Part shown: positions 16,818 to 24,404 of the stretch, piece after piece
Layout: each line of letters opens with the position of its first letter
Position numbering within the stretch: position 1 is the stretch's first letter
DNA from: Paenibacillus elgii NBRC 100335
GTDB taxonomy: Bacteria; Bacillota; Bacilli; Paenibacillales; NBRC-103111
Reading direction: 5' to 3'
Length of the DNA stretch: 64,000 nt
Assembly: GCF_004000865.1 (NCBI RefSeq)
Contig: NZ_BIMB01000036.1
Location: forward strand, 1 to 64,000
Translations under genes and position numbers: made by a program
The notes under the pieces: model-generated
Told to the model about the DNA's origin: nothing
Databases searched by the model: none
Seen by the model: the letters and a program-made list of their open reading frames with translations, nothing else

Positions 16818-17771
16818 ATGAGAAAATTAATTATTGATACGGATACCGGCAGTGACGATGCTGTAGCCATCATTATGGCATTAAAATCAGCCGATGTTAA
16901 GGTCGAAGCGATCACGACCGTATGCGGCAATGTCCCGCTTGAATTGGCTACCAAAAATGCGCTGATGACCATCGAAGTGGCGAACGGGCAGAAGCCGCCT
17001 CTTTATGTCGGAGCGGCCAAGCCGCTCATGCGCGATCTGGTTACCGCCGTCAATGTGCATGGCGAGGATGGGATGGGAGATTGCGATCTGATTCATCCTA
17101 CGCTTTTGCCGGAGAGCAAGCATGCCGTGGATGCGATTCTAGACATTGTCGAAAAGAACCCCGGCGAAATCGAAATTATCACCATCGGTCCCGTGACCAA
17201 TATTGCCCTTGCAATATTAAAAGCGCCCGAAACAATGAAAAAGGTAAAGCATATTTACACGATGGGCACTTCCGGCTTTGGCCCCGGAAATACGACACCG
17301 GTTGCCGAGTTTAATGTGTATGTCGATGCGGAAGCTTATCGTATTATGCTCAGCTCGGGTATCCCTATGACCATTATTGGATTTGATGTCTGTTTAGGAG
17401 AGGCTGCTTTGACTCGCGACGATATGGATATATTGCTGGCAAGCGGTAAGCCGGAAGCCGTATTTTCCGTGAAATGCAACCGTTCCTTGCTGGAATATAA
17501 CATCCAAAGATGCAATGAACCGATTGTTGACCTGCCCGATGCCGTGGCTATGGGTGTTGTACTCTGGAATGAAATCGTCCTTGAAGACAAATGGTGTTAC
17601 TGCTACGTCTGTACGATGGAGGAAGCCGCTTATGGTCAGGTGATCCTCAATGACGGCAGCAAGCTGGCCATTTCTGACGGCTTTGCAGGCCATACCCCGA
17701 ATGCCAAAGTGTGCAAAACGATTAACAATCGTTTATTCAAAGAGAAATTAATCAGCTTGCTCGTAAGGTAA
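16818..17771 (+). CDS. Nucleoside hydrolase (IunH/Rih family)
   Basis: A 317-residue enzyme that hydrolyses the N-glycosidic bond of ribonucleosides to free base and ribose. The calcium and ribose site DTDTGSDDAVAI (about residues 7-18) is intact, as are TIGPVTNIALAI and the later PVAEFNVYVDAEAY block with the conserved N and D. The longest frame runs back to 16611, through the divergent regulator; AGGAGG at 16804-16809, eight bases before ATG 16818, fixes the real start. It forms a two-gene unit with the Nudix hydrolase eight bases downstream, which suggests a nucleoside salvage or clean-up role. Confidence 0.93.
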   Translation: MRKLIIDTDTGSDDAVAIIMALKSADVKVEAITTVCGNVPLELATKNALMTIEVANGQKPPLYVGAAKPLMRDLVTAVNVHGEDGMGDCDLIHPTLLPESKHAVDAILDIVEKNPGEIEIITIGPVTNIALAILKAPETMKKVKHIYTMGTSGFGPGNTTPVAEFNVYVDAEAYRIMLSSGIPMTIIGFDVCLGEAALTRDDMDILLASGKPEAVFSVKCNRSLLEYNIQRCNEPIVDLPDAVAMGVVLWNEIVLEDKWCYCYVCTMEEAAYGQVILNDGSKLAISDGFAGHTPNAKVCKTINNRLFKEKLISLLVR

Positions 17772-17779
17772 CAGAAGAT

Positions 17780-18241
17780 ATGATGAAGATCAACTATGTG
17801 CATTGTTTTATTACTCAAGATCAACAATTTCTGATGCTTCGAAGGAACAAACCTCCCTTTAAACATATGTGGAATTGTGTGGGTGGCAAGTTGATGCCGG
17901 ATGAAACGCCCCGGGAGGCCGTCATTCGCGAAGTGAAGGAAGAAACCGGACTGGACCTCCAGTCTGTTCAGTTCAAAGGGGTTGCCACCTGGAATCAGGC
18001 GGGCGGCATGTACATTTTTGTGGCCGATCAATTTACAGGGGATTTGACGGAATGCGCGGAAGGGACATTGGCTTGGAAAAGCAAGGAATGGATCATGGAG
18101 TCGCCGGAAGTCGTGAGCAGCATCCGGACGATCCTGGATGATGTGCTTGCGACGAATGTTCCTGTGGAATATGCTCTCTTTTACACGGGAGCGGAGTATG
18201 ACGGAGATCTATGGAAATACGAGGTGTTTCGTAACATGTGA
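17780..18241 (+). CDS. Nudix hydrolase (MutT-like)
   Basis: The 153-residue protein contains a complete Nudix box GX5EX7REVXEEXGL (G at about 37, ending ETGL), which binds the metal that cleaves nucleoside diphosphate-X bonds. The N-terminus KINYVHCFITQDQQFLMLRR is like MutT/8-oxo-dGTP diphosphatase relatives, but the exact substrate is open. It begins eight bases after the nucleoside hydrolase stop, so the two are cotranscribed. ATG 17783 is a nearly equal start. A terminator follows at 18256. Confidence 0.92.
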   Translation: MMKINYVHCFITQDQQFLMLRRNKPPFKHMWNCVGGKLMPDETPREAVIREVKEETGLDLQSVQFKGVATWNQAGGMYIFVADQFTGDLTECAEGTLAWKSKEWIMESPEVVSSIRTILDDVLATNVPVEYALFYTGAEYDGDLWKYEVFRNM

Positions 18242-18255
18242 ACACTCACGCTTCT

Positions 18256-18290
18256 CCCCGTTAACTTTAAGTTGCGGGGTAAGTCTTTTT
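18256..18290 (+). terminator. Terminator after the Nudix gene
   Basis: CCCCG/CGGGG with an inner AACTT/AAGTT forms the stem, followed by a short spacer and TCTTTTT. It marks the end of the G+C-rich segment and the left edge of the A+T-rich island. Confidence 0.8.
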
Positions 18291-18405
18291 CCGCAAATAT
18301 ATTCGATAAATTTCTACAAAATATAGGGCTTTTTTGCTGAATTATTATGAAATTAAACATAAATAGTTTCAGATGTTTTTCCGAAAAAATAGATAGTTTT
18401 TCTTA

Positions 18406-18435
18406 TTAACAAATATTTCATTTATATGGTATATT
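18406..18435 (+). promoter_or_regulatory. Candidate promoter of the sdp-like operon
   Basis: TTAACA (18406-18411) and TATATT (18430-18435, with an extended TGG before it) are 18 bases apart. If used, it gives an untranslated leader of about 370 bases before the sdpA-like start. No convincing coding frame was seen in 18291-18809 apart from very short peptides. Confidence 0.45.
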
Positions 18436-18656
18436 ATGGTCATTATCATTTAAAAATGGAATTTATAGAAAAGATAAGTTAAAAAAGGAGGTTGAAACAA
18501 AGGTTAATTCCTTTCGAAGTAAGAAAACTCAGAGGATTTTAAACAACTGCTCATCGATTTATCATCGCATGAAAGTGACTTGTATGCTCAATATTACATT
18601 TTTGAAGTCTGACTTTCAACATTCTTCAGGATCCCCCTCCAGATTTTCTTCTAAGT

Positions 18657-18685
18657 AAAAACCCATAGGTACACCTTATGGTTTT
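18657..18685. other. Inverted repeat in the sdp leader
   Basis: AAAACCCATAGGT and ACCTTATGGTTTT are near-perfect inverted arms two bases apart. The flanking A- and T-runs make it terminator-like on both strands, so it could act as a leader attenuator or as an older terminator. Confidence 0.45.
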
Positions 18686-18809
18686 CCCTCATCTCATTGT
18701 TCCGTCCTACTAATTAATTGGCTTCATACTTTCATCTATCACACGTCTTTGTTTCTTGTGCTTCAGAAATCATCGTATCTTTGTTCAATTACATAGGAGG
18801 TTTGGCGAA

Positions 18810-19370
18810 TTGAATACTACAACACCGGATAAAAGCGTGAAGTGGGGTGTGTTGTTTTTGGTTATTGCCGGGTTTTGGGCATATATTTTTTTCGCTGCCA
18901 TTCATGCCGTTATGCCAACAAATCCCATTACTTTACCGACTGGTAAGACTTTGGGAATCGCTCTATGGTTTCCACAAGGCTGGGGTTTTTTTAGCAAAAA
19001 TCCACGAGAGCCACAATTTCGTGTCCTTGATTATTCTGATGGTTCGTTATTACCTGCGTGGCCTAATAATATGCCCGCAAATTTGTTCGGAATCAAGAGG
19101 TTTGGAAGAAGTCAGGGTATTGAGGCGGGGCTGCTTGTCTCTATGATTCCCGAGACTTCCAAAGAAAAATGTGAAGAAAGTCCTTACTCATGTCTCAAAA
19201 AAGCGGATAAGACGCTAACTTTGAACAATCCAACTCCAAATCCAACGATTTGCGGAGAGCTTGGATTTGTGTTTCAGGAGCCGATTCCTTGGGCCTGGAG
19301 CAGCGGAGAGGAAAACATAGAAATGCCATCAACTGTAGTTAGGGTGAGAGTTGCATGCTCAGTAAATTAG
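18810..19370 (+). CDS. sdpA: SdpA-family antimicrobial peptide system protein
   Basis: A 186-residue protein with one N-terminal membrane segment (VLFLVIAGFWAYIFFAAIHAVMP, about 12-35) and a soluble domain with WFPQGWGFFSKNPREP, as in SdpA-family proteins. In B. subtilis, SdpA and SdpB are required to turn secreted pro-SdpC into the active SDP toxin. TTG 18810 is chosen because AGGAGG at 18795-18800 lies nine bases before it; the longer frame from 18756 lacks such a site. The SdpB-like gene starts inside its last codons. Codon use is A/T-rich compared with genes before 18.2 kb. Confidence 0.85.
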   Translation: MNTTTPDKSVKWGVLFLVIAGFWAYIFFAAIHAVMPTNPITLPTGKTLGIALWFPQGWGFFSKNPREPQFRVLDYSDGSLLPAWPNNMPANLFGIKRFGRSQGIEAGLLVSMIPETSKEKCEESPYSCLKKADKTLTLNNPTPNPTICGELGFVFQEPIPWAWSSGEENIEMPSTVVRVRVACSVN

Positions 19371-20329
19371 GCGCATACGCACATAGATTAGCCCGGAATA
19401 CCGATCCTTGGACAAATGTATATGGTTTGGCGAGAACGTTGCTCGCATTAGCATCGGCGTTAACTCTTTCTATTAATGATGCTCGGGTCTTTTTTCGCCC
19501 TTATTCAGGCTCTTTAACTTATCCCAACTGTGAAGGTACGCTAAGTTTATTTTGTACGGTTCCGAACGATTTTACCTACTTAAATCTTATAAGATGGCTA
19601 TGTGTAATCGGATTGCTTGTTATTGCTTCAGGTTGGCGTCCGAGAATCACGGGCATTCTGCATTTCTGGATCGCGTACAGTTTTAATGTCTCCGCACTTA
19701 CTTTGGATGGCGGGGAACAAGTGACTACCGTCCTGACCTTCTTATTGCTCCCAATTACCTTAACAGACCCTCGAAAATGGCACTGGCAAAAAAATAAACC
19801 GGTAGACACGCTATCTGATGCCCGGATAACAAAACGGTTAATAGCGATTGTTACGTTTCATGCAATCAGATTTCAAGTTGCCATCCTATACTTTCACTCT
19901 ACCATTGCCAAGCTTTTTGAACCGACATGGTTGGATGGTACCGCAGTGTATTATTATTTGACAGATCCGATGTTGGGACTCCCTCCTTTTTTCTTAAGAC
20001 TAGTCGATCCTGTTCTTACTTCGCCTGCCGTCGTTATTCCAACCTGGGGGACACTCATTCTTCAATCTTTTTTATTCGGTGCATTATTTTCCCCAAAAAA
20101 ACATTGGAAATTTTATTTGACGGCAGCTCTCTTGTTGCATGAGCTCATTGCTATCATGCTTGGCCTTATTAGTTTTTCGATTATTATGAGCGCCGCATTA
20201 ATTTTATATTTAGTACCATTCGAATACCAACTACGCCCCTTCAAAACCTTCAGATTTTCTTTCAAAAAAACACCGGATTTAGAACAAGAGTTGGCAAGCA
20301 GCGGGAAAGGGGTGAGTACTATGCAGTAG
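19355..20329 (+). CDS. sdpB: SdpB-family membrane protein
   Basis: The 324-residue protein has about eight hydrophobic segments and the layout of SdpB, a member of the HTTM group related to vitamin-K-dependent gamma-carboxylase membrane domains. Typical pieces are NTDPWTNVYGLARTLLALAS, FHAIRFQVAILYFHSTIAKLFEPTWLDGTAVYYY and the C-terminal helix pair. With SdpA it should process or mature the toxin precursor at the membrane. It overlaps sdpA by 16 bases, which implies translational coupling. A gap of 120 bases with no gene precedes the toxin gene. Confidence 0.87.
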   Translation: MLSKLGAYAHRLARNTDPWTNVYGLARTLLALASALTLSINDARVFFRPYSGSLTYPNCEGTLSLFCTVPNDFTYLNLIRWLCVIGLLVIASGWRPRITGILHFWIAYSFNVSALTLDGGEQVTTVLTFLLLPITLTDPRKWHWQKNKPVDTLSDARITKRLIAIVTFHAIRFQVAILYFHSTIAKLFEPTWLDGTAVYYYLTDPMLGLPPFFLRLVDPVLTSPAVVIPTWGTLILQSFLFGALFSPKKHWKFYLTAALLLHELIAIMLGLISFSIIMSAALILYLVPFEYQLRPFKTFRFSFKKTPDLEQELASSGKGVSTMQ

Positions 20330-20449
20330 TTCATAGGTACCGCATTCCCTGTGGTAATTCCAAAAGAAGGGTATGTTGGGCCTGAATCACGGGTTGTCTG
20401 ATCGTAATAGTAATGGGTGGAAAAAATTCGATGAGGAGATGGTAACGGA

Positions 20450-21067
20450 ATGAAAAAAATGTTAGCGCTTTTTATGGTAGTAATCTTGATCATGACAAGT
20501 TCTTCAGTTTTCGCTGCAGGTACAAGTCCAAAACAAAAATATAGCGGTGAGCAAATTTTCCGCGGTTTGGTCTTTGGGCAAGGGGAAGTAGCCAGACTTT
20601 TCCCTTCCATTTGGCCGGAAGAAATGCTGGTGAAGTTAAACAATCAACAAGCTTTTGCCGCAACCGAACAACTTATGCAACAGATCAAGCAGTTGGATCC
20701 GACTTACTTTGACCAGCTTGAAAAGGCAGCTTATAGCGGAAGCCACCTTCAGGTGAGAAATGCATTAGCCACAGGCGGAGAACTCGTTGAAAAAACCGTA
20801 AAGAATCTTCAAGTTAACCCTAATATCGGAAGAGGAACAGGAACATGCGCGGTTGCGGCTTGGGGATGGCTTGTCTATTTGGGCGCTGTGTTTACAACCG
20901 GGGCTGCCGTAACCCACGTTGCCCTCGTCAATGCGGCTGGCGGATTTACTGTTTATTTAGCTGTCGTTGCCGGTAAATACTTCTGGGTGTCCTCCGCTTC
21001 TCCGCACGATGCATCCCTCAAACAAGATATGATCGTTAACAACGTAGTTAAAGCGTTCGCAAGATAA
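20450..21067 (+). CDS. sdpC: SdpC-like pre-toxin
   Basis: The 205-residue precursor starts with a Sec signal peptide (basic MKK, hydrophobic core, cleavage likely after VFA at 22). A soluble pro-region of about 110 residues follows, then a long hydrophobic segment (about 133-181, beginning GTGTCAVAAWGWLVYLGAV) and a short polar tail. In B. subtilis SdpC (203 residues) the mature 42-residue SDP peptide is cut from the same place and collapses the proton motive force of sibling cells. Here Cys133 is the only cysteine in the whole protein, so the intramolecular disulfide of B. subtilis SDP cannot form. GAGGAGA upstream supports the ATG. Confidence 0.82.
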   Translation: MKKMLALFMVVILIMTSSSVFAAGTSPKQKYSGEQIFRGLVFGQGEVARLFPSIWPEEMLVKLNNQQAFAATEQLMQQIKQLDPTYFDQLEKAAYSGSHLQVRNALATGGELVEKTVKNLQVNPNIGRGTGTCAVAAWGWLVYLGAVFTTGAAVTHVALVNAAGGFTVYLAVVAGKYFWVSSASPHDASLKQDMIVNNVVKAFAR

Positions 21068-21082
21068 ATAGCAAATTTAGTT

Positions 21083-21123
21083 TAAAAAAATGGCACACAC
21101 TGCAACTACGTGTGTGCCATTTT
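21083..21123 (+). terminator. Strong terminator after the sdpC-like gene
   Basis: ATGGCACACAC pairs with GTGTGTGCCAT around a nine-base loop, flanked by an A-run and TTTTT. It lies 15 bases after the stop codon. Confidence 0.9.
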
Positions 21124-21185
21124 TGAATGTTCTCCCGCCTATTAACCCTTGCTGCTTTTTAAGTCAGATTCATAGGAGCCAAAAT

Positions 21186-21608
21186 ATGCAGACCGTAACA
21201 AAAGAATCTCATGGAATCGTATTCTTTGATGGAGAATGTAATTTTTGCAATGGGTGGGTTAAATTTATTTATCGCAGAGACCGTCAGGGTGTTTTTAAAT
21301 TTGCTTCTTTGCAGTCTCCGGTTGCCCAAAGGATTCTGCTTCAATTTAATCATCGTTTGGAGCGCATCGATTCTATCGTGCTTGTTGAAGAAGGAAAATA
21401 CTATACAGAATCTACGGCAGTCCTTCGTATTCTTAAGAGGCTTGACGGACCGATCAAGTACGTTTACTTTTTTAAGATTATTCCTGCGAGTTTCAGAGAT
21501 CGGGCTTACCAGCTTTTTGCCAAAAAACGATACGCCTACTTCGGCCGACGAAATGAATGTGAACTACCAAGTAAAGAATTTAGAGAGAGATTTGTCGATT
21601 GCGAATAA
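21186..21608 (+). CDS. DCC-family thiol-disulfide oxidoreductase-like protein (DUF393)
   Basis: The 140-residue protein carries the DCC signature FFDGECNFCNGWV (about residues 14-26) with a CxxC pair, typical of small thioredoxin-like proteins often found with HTTM-type membrane proteins such as SdpB. There is no signal peptide, so the CxxC should face the cytoplasm. AGGAG at 21174-21178 selects ATG 21186 over the longer frame from 21090, which runs through the terminator. It may act on Sdp components, but that is inference from position; the toxin has only one cysteine. Confidence 0.83.
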   Translation: MQTVTKESHGIVFFDGECNFCNGWVKFIYRRDRQGVFKFASLQSPVAQRILLQFNHRLERIDSIVLVEEGKYYTESTAVLRILKRLDGPIKYVYFFKIIPASFRDRAYQLFAKKRYAYFGRRNECELPSKEFRERFVDCE

Positions 21609-21731
21609 TGAGATGTAAACCTTTATGATCTACATATTTAAGCTTTCGGCATCAAGCTACATATTGGCATCGTTTTAATCCGGAATAGAACATCATGCCA
21701 AAAAAATACGCCCATGAAATTTAACACTGTA

Positions 21732-21783
21732 TTGACACACATTTCCATTACTGCTATATACTATATATAACAGACGTAGCAGT
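21732..21783 (+). promoter_or_regulatory. Promoter and inverted-repeat operator of the GntR/DUF1648 pair
   Basis: TTGACA (21732-21737) and TATATA (21755-21760) are exactly 17 bases apart, a near-consensus sigma-A promoter. ACTGCTA (21750-21756) and TAGCAGT (21777-21783) form a seven-base inverted repeat spanning the -10 and start site, as expected for repression by the GntR protein encoded downstream. Confidence 0.7.
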
Positions 21784-21833
21784 TACAACAATAATGAAGA
21801 GACCAGGGAAATTCATTTCGGAGGTGCAAAGGG

Positions 21834-22229
21834 ATGATCATTCGAATTGAAGCGGACTCAGAAGTTCCCATCTATGCACAACTGGTAAACAACATTATCG
21901 AAGGTATCGTGAATGGCCGCCTACGCCCCGAAGAACCCCTGCCATCTGTACGGAGACTGGCAAGCGACATTGGCATCCATATGCATACGGTAAACAAAGC
22001 GTATAAAATTCTTGAACAAGGAGGATTTATTCAGATTCACCGCCGGAAGGGCGTCGTCGTCCAAGCAACGCGCAAGTACGAGGACACAGAGAGGTATATC
22101 GATTATTTAAAGGGAGCGCTTCGGCCAATCCTCACGGGTGCAATTTACCGTGACATTTCGTTGGAACAAATTCATTCGACAATTCTGGAAGTGTATTACG
22201 ATATTGTCAATTCCGGAGGTGGAGAGTAA
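21834..22229 (+). CDS. GntR-family regulator, YtrA subfamily
   Basis: A 131-residue repressor with an N-terminal winged helix (PIYAQLVNNIIEGIVNGRL, LPSVRRLASDIGIHMHTVNKAYKILEQGGFI) and only a short C-terminal dimerisation helix of about 50 residues, the hallmark of the YtrA type. These usually control an adjacent membrane protein or ABC transporter, often in response to cell-envelope-active compounds. Its stop codon overlaps the start of the next gene (TAATG), so the two are translationally coupled. It probably binds the inverted repeat at its own promoter. Confidence 0.9.
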   Translation: MIIRIEADSEVPIYAQLVNNIIEGIVNGRLRPEEPLPSVRRLASDIGIHMHTVNKAYKILEQGGFIQIHRRKGVVVQATRKYEDTERYIDYLKGALRPILTGAIYRDISLEQIHSTILEVYYDIVNSGGGE

Positions 22230-23314
22230 TGCCCTTGGTAATTTTGTTTTTCATCTGGTTTCCGATTATTATCATTAATGCCTTAGTTCCTTTTTGGTCT
22301 CAGCCAGGTATTTTTTTCGGAATATTGATTCCCAAGGAGCAAATAAGGCATCAAAAATTGCTTACCATCAGACGTAATTATTGTGTTGCAACCGTCGTCG
22401 CAGCAATCCTATTTATGGGGCTATCCATACTTTGCGTGCAACGTGAAGTCATAAGTATGCTGGCTTCCATAGTTTATTTTATACCCGCTTACTTTGTAGT
22501 TCACATTCTGATTTACCTACAGGGATACAGCGGGGTAAAGCGTTTGAAGAAGGAAAAACAATGGGCGGTGGAAAAATCATCTGTCATCGCTGTAGACACT
22601 TCAGAACATAATTGGTCAACGATTTCGAGAATGTGGAATCTTGTTCCGTTATGGCTTATTGCTGCTAACATTGTGTTTGTCGCCTGGAACTATGACCGCA
22701 TCCCAGCCCAGATTCCTATTCATTACGATGCTTCCGGTCAAGTGGATCGAATAGCGCAAAAATCGGTCGGGATCATCTTTGCACTCAATCTCATTCAATG
22801 TTTTATGGTGTTAATTATGGCGGGTGTGCAAGAGGCCATCATTCGAAGCAAGCGGCAGGTTCACCCGGAGCAGTCTGAATCGACCAATAATTTAAGACGA
22901 AGTTCGAGACGCTATCAAGCTGCTGTCATTCATTTTATCACCTTAATTTCACTGGCGTTGTTTGCTTCTGTTCAATTTTCGATTATCGGGCTTATTGATT
23001 CCAGTCTGACCAACTGGACATTAATAGCTGCCATACTTCTGATTTTTGCCGCCTTGATTAGTTTGCCGATCGTTTTGAAAAAAAACAGAACCCTTATGGC
23101 TGAAGCCAATGCCCATAACGTGTTTCCGGATGCTGGTTCAGATGAGTACTGGAAATGGGGATTGTTCTATGTAAATCGCAACGATCCAGCTTTGTTCGTG
23201 GAAAAAAGGGGCGGTGTCGGAATCACGATCAATTTGGGCCGGCTGACCGGTTGGGTTTTCTTAATAGCTCCCCTAGTTTTTGCAGGAGCCATTGTTCTTT
23301 TTAGTTTTTTTTGA
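22229..23314 (+). CDS. DUF1648/DUF5808-type membrane protein, candidate immunity protein
   Basis: The 361-residue protein has about eight membrane helices. The extracytoplasmic block DRIPAQIPIHYDASGQVDRIA (about 165-185) is the DUF1648 motif, which also forms the N-terminal part of the SDP immunity protein SdpI. The C-terminal DEYWKWGLFYVNRNDPALFVEKRGG matches DUF5808. Genes of this type coupled to YtrA regulators also occur outside Sdp loci, so a link to the toxin is inferred from position only. A long-stem terminator follows at 23355. Confidence 0.75.
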   Translation: MPLVILFFIWFPIIIINALVPFWSQPGIFFGILIPKEQIRHQKLLTIRRNYCVATVVAAILFMGLSILCVQREVISMLASIVYFIPAYFVVHILIYLQGYSGVKRLKKEKQWAVEKSSVIAVDTSEHNWSTISRMWNLVPLWLIAANIVFVAWNYDRIPAQIPIHYDASGQVDRIAQKSVGIIFALNLIQCFMVLIMAGVQEAIIRSKRQVHPEQSESTNNLRRSSRRYQAAVIHFITLISLALFASVQFSIIGLIDSSLTNWTLIAAILLIFAALISLPIVLKKNRTLMAEANAHNVFPDAGSDEYWKWGLFYVNRNDPALFVEKRGGVGITINLGRLTGWVFLIAPLVFAGAIVLFSFF

Positions 23315-23354
23315 AAAACCGACATATCGCACACCTTCGATACCTATAATTAGG

Positions 23355-23413
23355 CCCCTTTAAGCTGGCCGTGTCACGGATATCATTATGGTCAACCTTA
23401 AAGGGGAATTTCT
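23355..23413 (+). terminator. Terminator-like hairpin after the membrane protein gene
   Basis: CCCCTTTAAG (23355-23364) pairs with CTTAAAGGGG (23397-23406) across a 32-base interior that has its own small inverted repeat CCGTGTCACGG. ATTTCTTTTT follows. Confidence 0.7.
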
Positions 23414-23450
23414 TTTTCATATACTTTTCCATAGCGTATTTAAAAGCCGA

Positions 23451-24047
23451 TCACTTCGCCTTGTCCTTATATCTTAATGCTAATATGTATTTGTCCAGCT
23501 CATTTGTTAACGGGGTTAATTCATAATTCACATCATCTAATGATAGGGTGTTAGTATATGTTAACTTGTTGTCCCCGTCGCTGATCGTAAGGTAATATAA
23601 ATAGCCAAAACCACGGGATTGGTCGCTTTTTTTACGGAGTTTTATTTCTTTCAATTTGCTGGAAATATCACTGAGTGTTTGTGCATCGTTGATTTTTACT
23701 ACTTCTCCGCTATCTCCATACTTCACTTCAATTTTCGTAATGTTATTAAAATCACTTTTTAATATGGTGGACAAGGGGATCGGAACAGCCGGGGCATCTT
23801 TTAAGGCAATTTCATTGAGGTTCGCGTTATAATCTATTGATATCCCTATATTTTCGGCAATGAATCGAATAGGGACATAGGCATGGTTTTCGTAATTTAA
23901 TACCTTATATTCACTCATGTCCATTCTCTTCTCATTGAAGCTGATCTTCACTGGAAATAAGAACGCTTGAATGGCATCCGATGCATAAACCATCGTTGAC
24001 ATAGAAACAAACGTACCAAAAACAAACCCGATGACATACTTCCTCAT
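23451..24047 (-). CDS. Secreted protein with copper-amine-oxidase-N-like (stalk) domain
   Basis: A 198-residue protein with a signal peptide (MRKYVIGFVFGTFVSMSTMVYA, cleavage near residue 22) and one half of the copper amine oxidase N-terminal-like domain, seen in FLFPVKISFNEKRM and YVPIRFIAENIGISIDYNANLNEIAL. These domains are common in Paenibacillus surface proteins and are not catalytic. The C-terminal half is lysine-rich and not recognised. GGAGG ten bases before ATG supports the start. It is convergent with the GntR pair. Confidence 0.8.
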   Translation of the reverse strand: MRKYVIGFVFGTFVSMSTMVYASDAIQAFLFPVKISFNEKRMDMSEYKVLNYENHAYVPIRFIAENIGISIDYNANLNEIALKDAPAVPIPLSTILKSDFNNITKIEVKYGDSGEVVKINDAQTLSDISSKLKEIKLRKKSDQSRGFGYLYYLTISDGDNKLTYTNTLSLDDVNYELTPLTNELDKYILALRYKDKAK

Positions 24048-24244
24048 TTTGTATCAACCTCCATAATATTGGTATCATTTGTTTGACGTTACTGGCGCAA
24101 CAAAGTTGCTTCCTTCAAAATCTGTATAATCATCCGTTGCTGCGAAGCAAAGTATAATTCCTCTTTCATATGTCCTACTCCGCTTAATTTAAGCTATTAG
24201 AAGATCGCACCTCTCTATGGGTTCACTTTACATGGAGAAACACT

Positions 24245-24364
24245 ATGTATTTGTTTATCGGGTGTTTTATCGAGGGAAAAGTAAGGCGGAGGGTGGTTGT
24301 GTCGATACTTTTTTCTATCCTAGTATGGGTAACCTTAGGTTGTATTATAATGTCAGCAGACTAG
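24245..24364 (+). CDS. Small membrane peptide candidate (39 aa)
   Basis: ATG 24245 follows GGAG at 24233-24236 with eight bases of spacing and opens a 39-codon frame ending TAG 24362. The peptide has a short polar start, a basic patch (KVRRR) and one clear membrane helix (VVVSILFSILVWVTLGCII). An alternative 62-codon frame (24217-24405) overlaps it but encodes no hydrophobic segment and looks less protein-like. It lies 40 bases before the next membrane-anchored gene and may be cotranscribed with it. Family not recognised. Confidence 0.4.
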   Translation: MYLFIGCFIEGKVRRRVVVSILFSILVWVTLGCIIMSAD

Positions 24365-24404
24365 ATACTAGATTTCATCGTCAACTTAAGGGGCGTGATA
24401 AGTA

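Noticed and set aside
18425..18455. Fur-box-like sequence near the sdp promoter
   Set aside because: Only one half matches the 7-1-7 pattern (TGATAAT); the other half has several mismatches.
18480..18535. Short frame after AAAAAAGGAGG in the sdp leader
   Set aside because: The only start (TTG) directly abuts the ribosome site and the peptide is 16 residues with no protein-like features.
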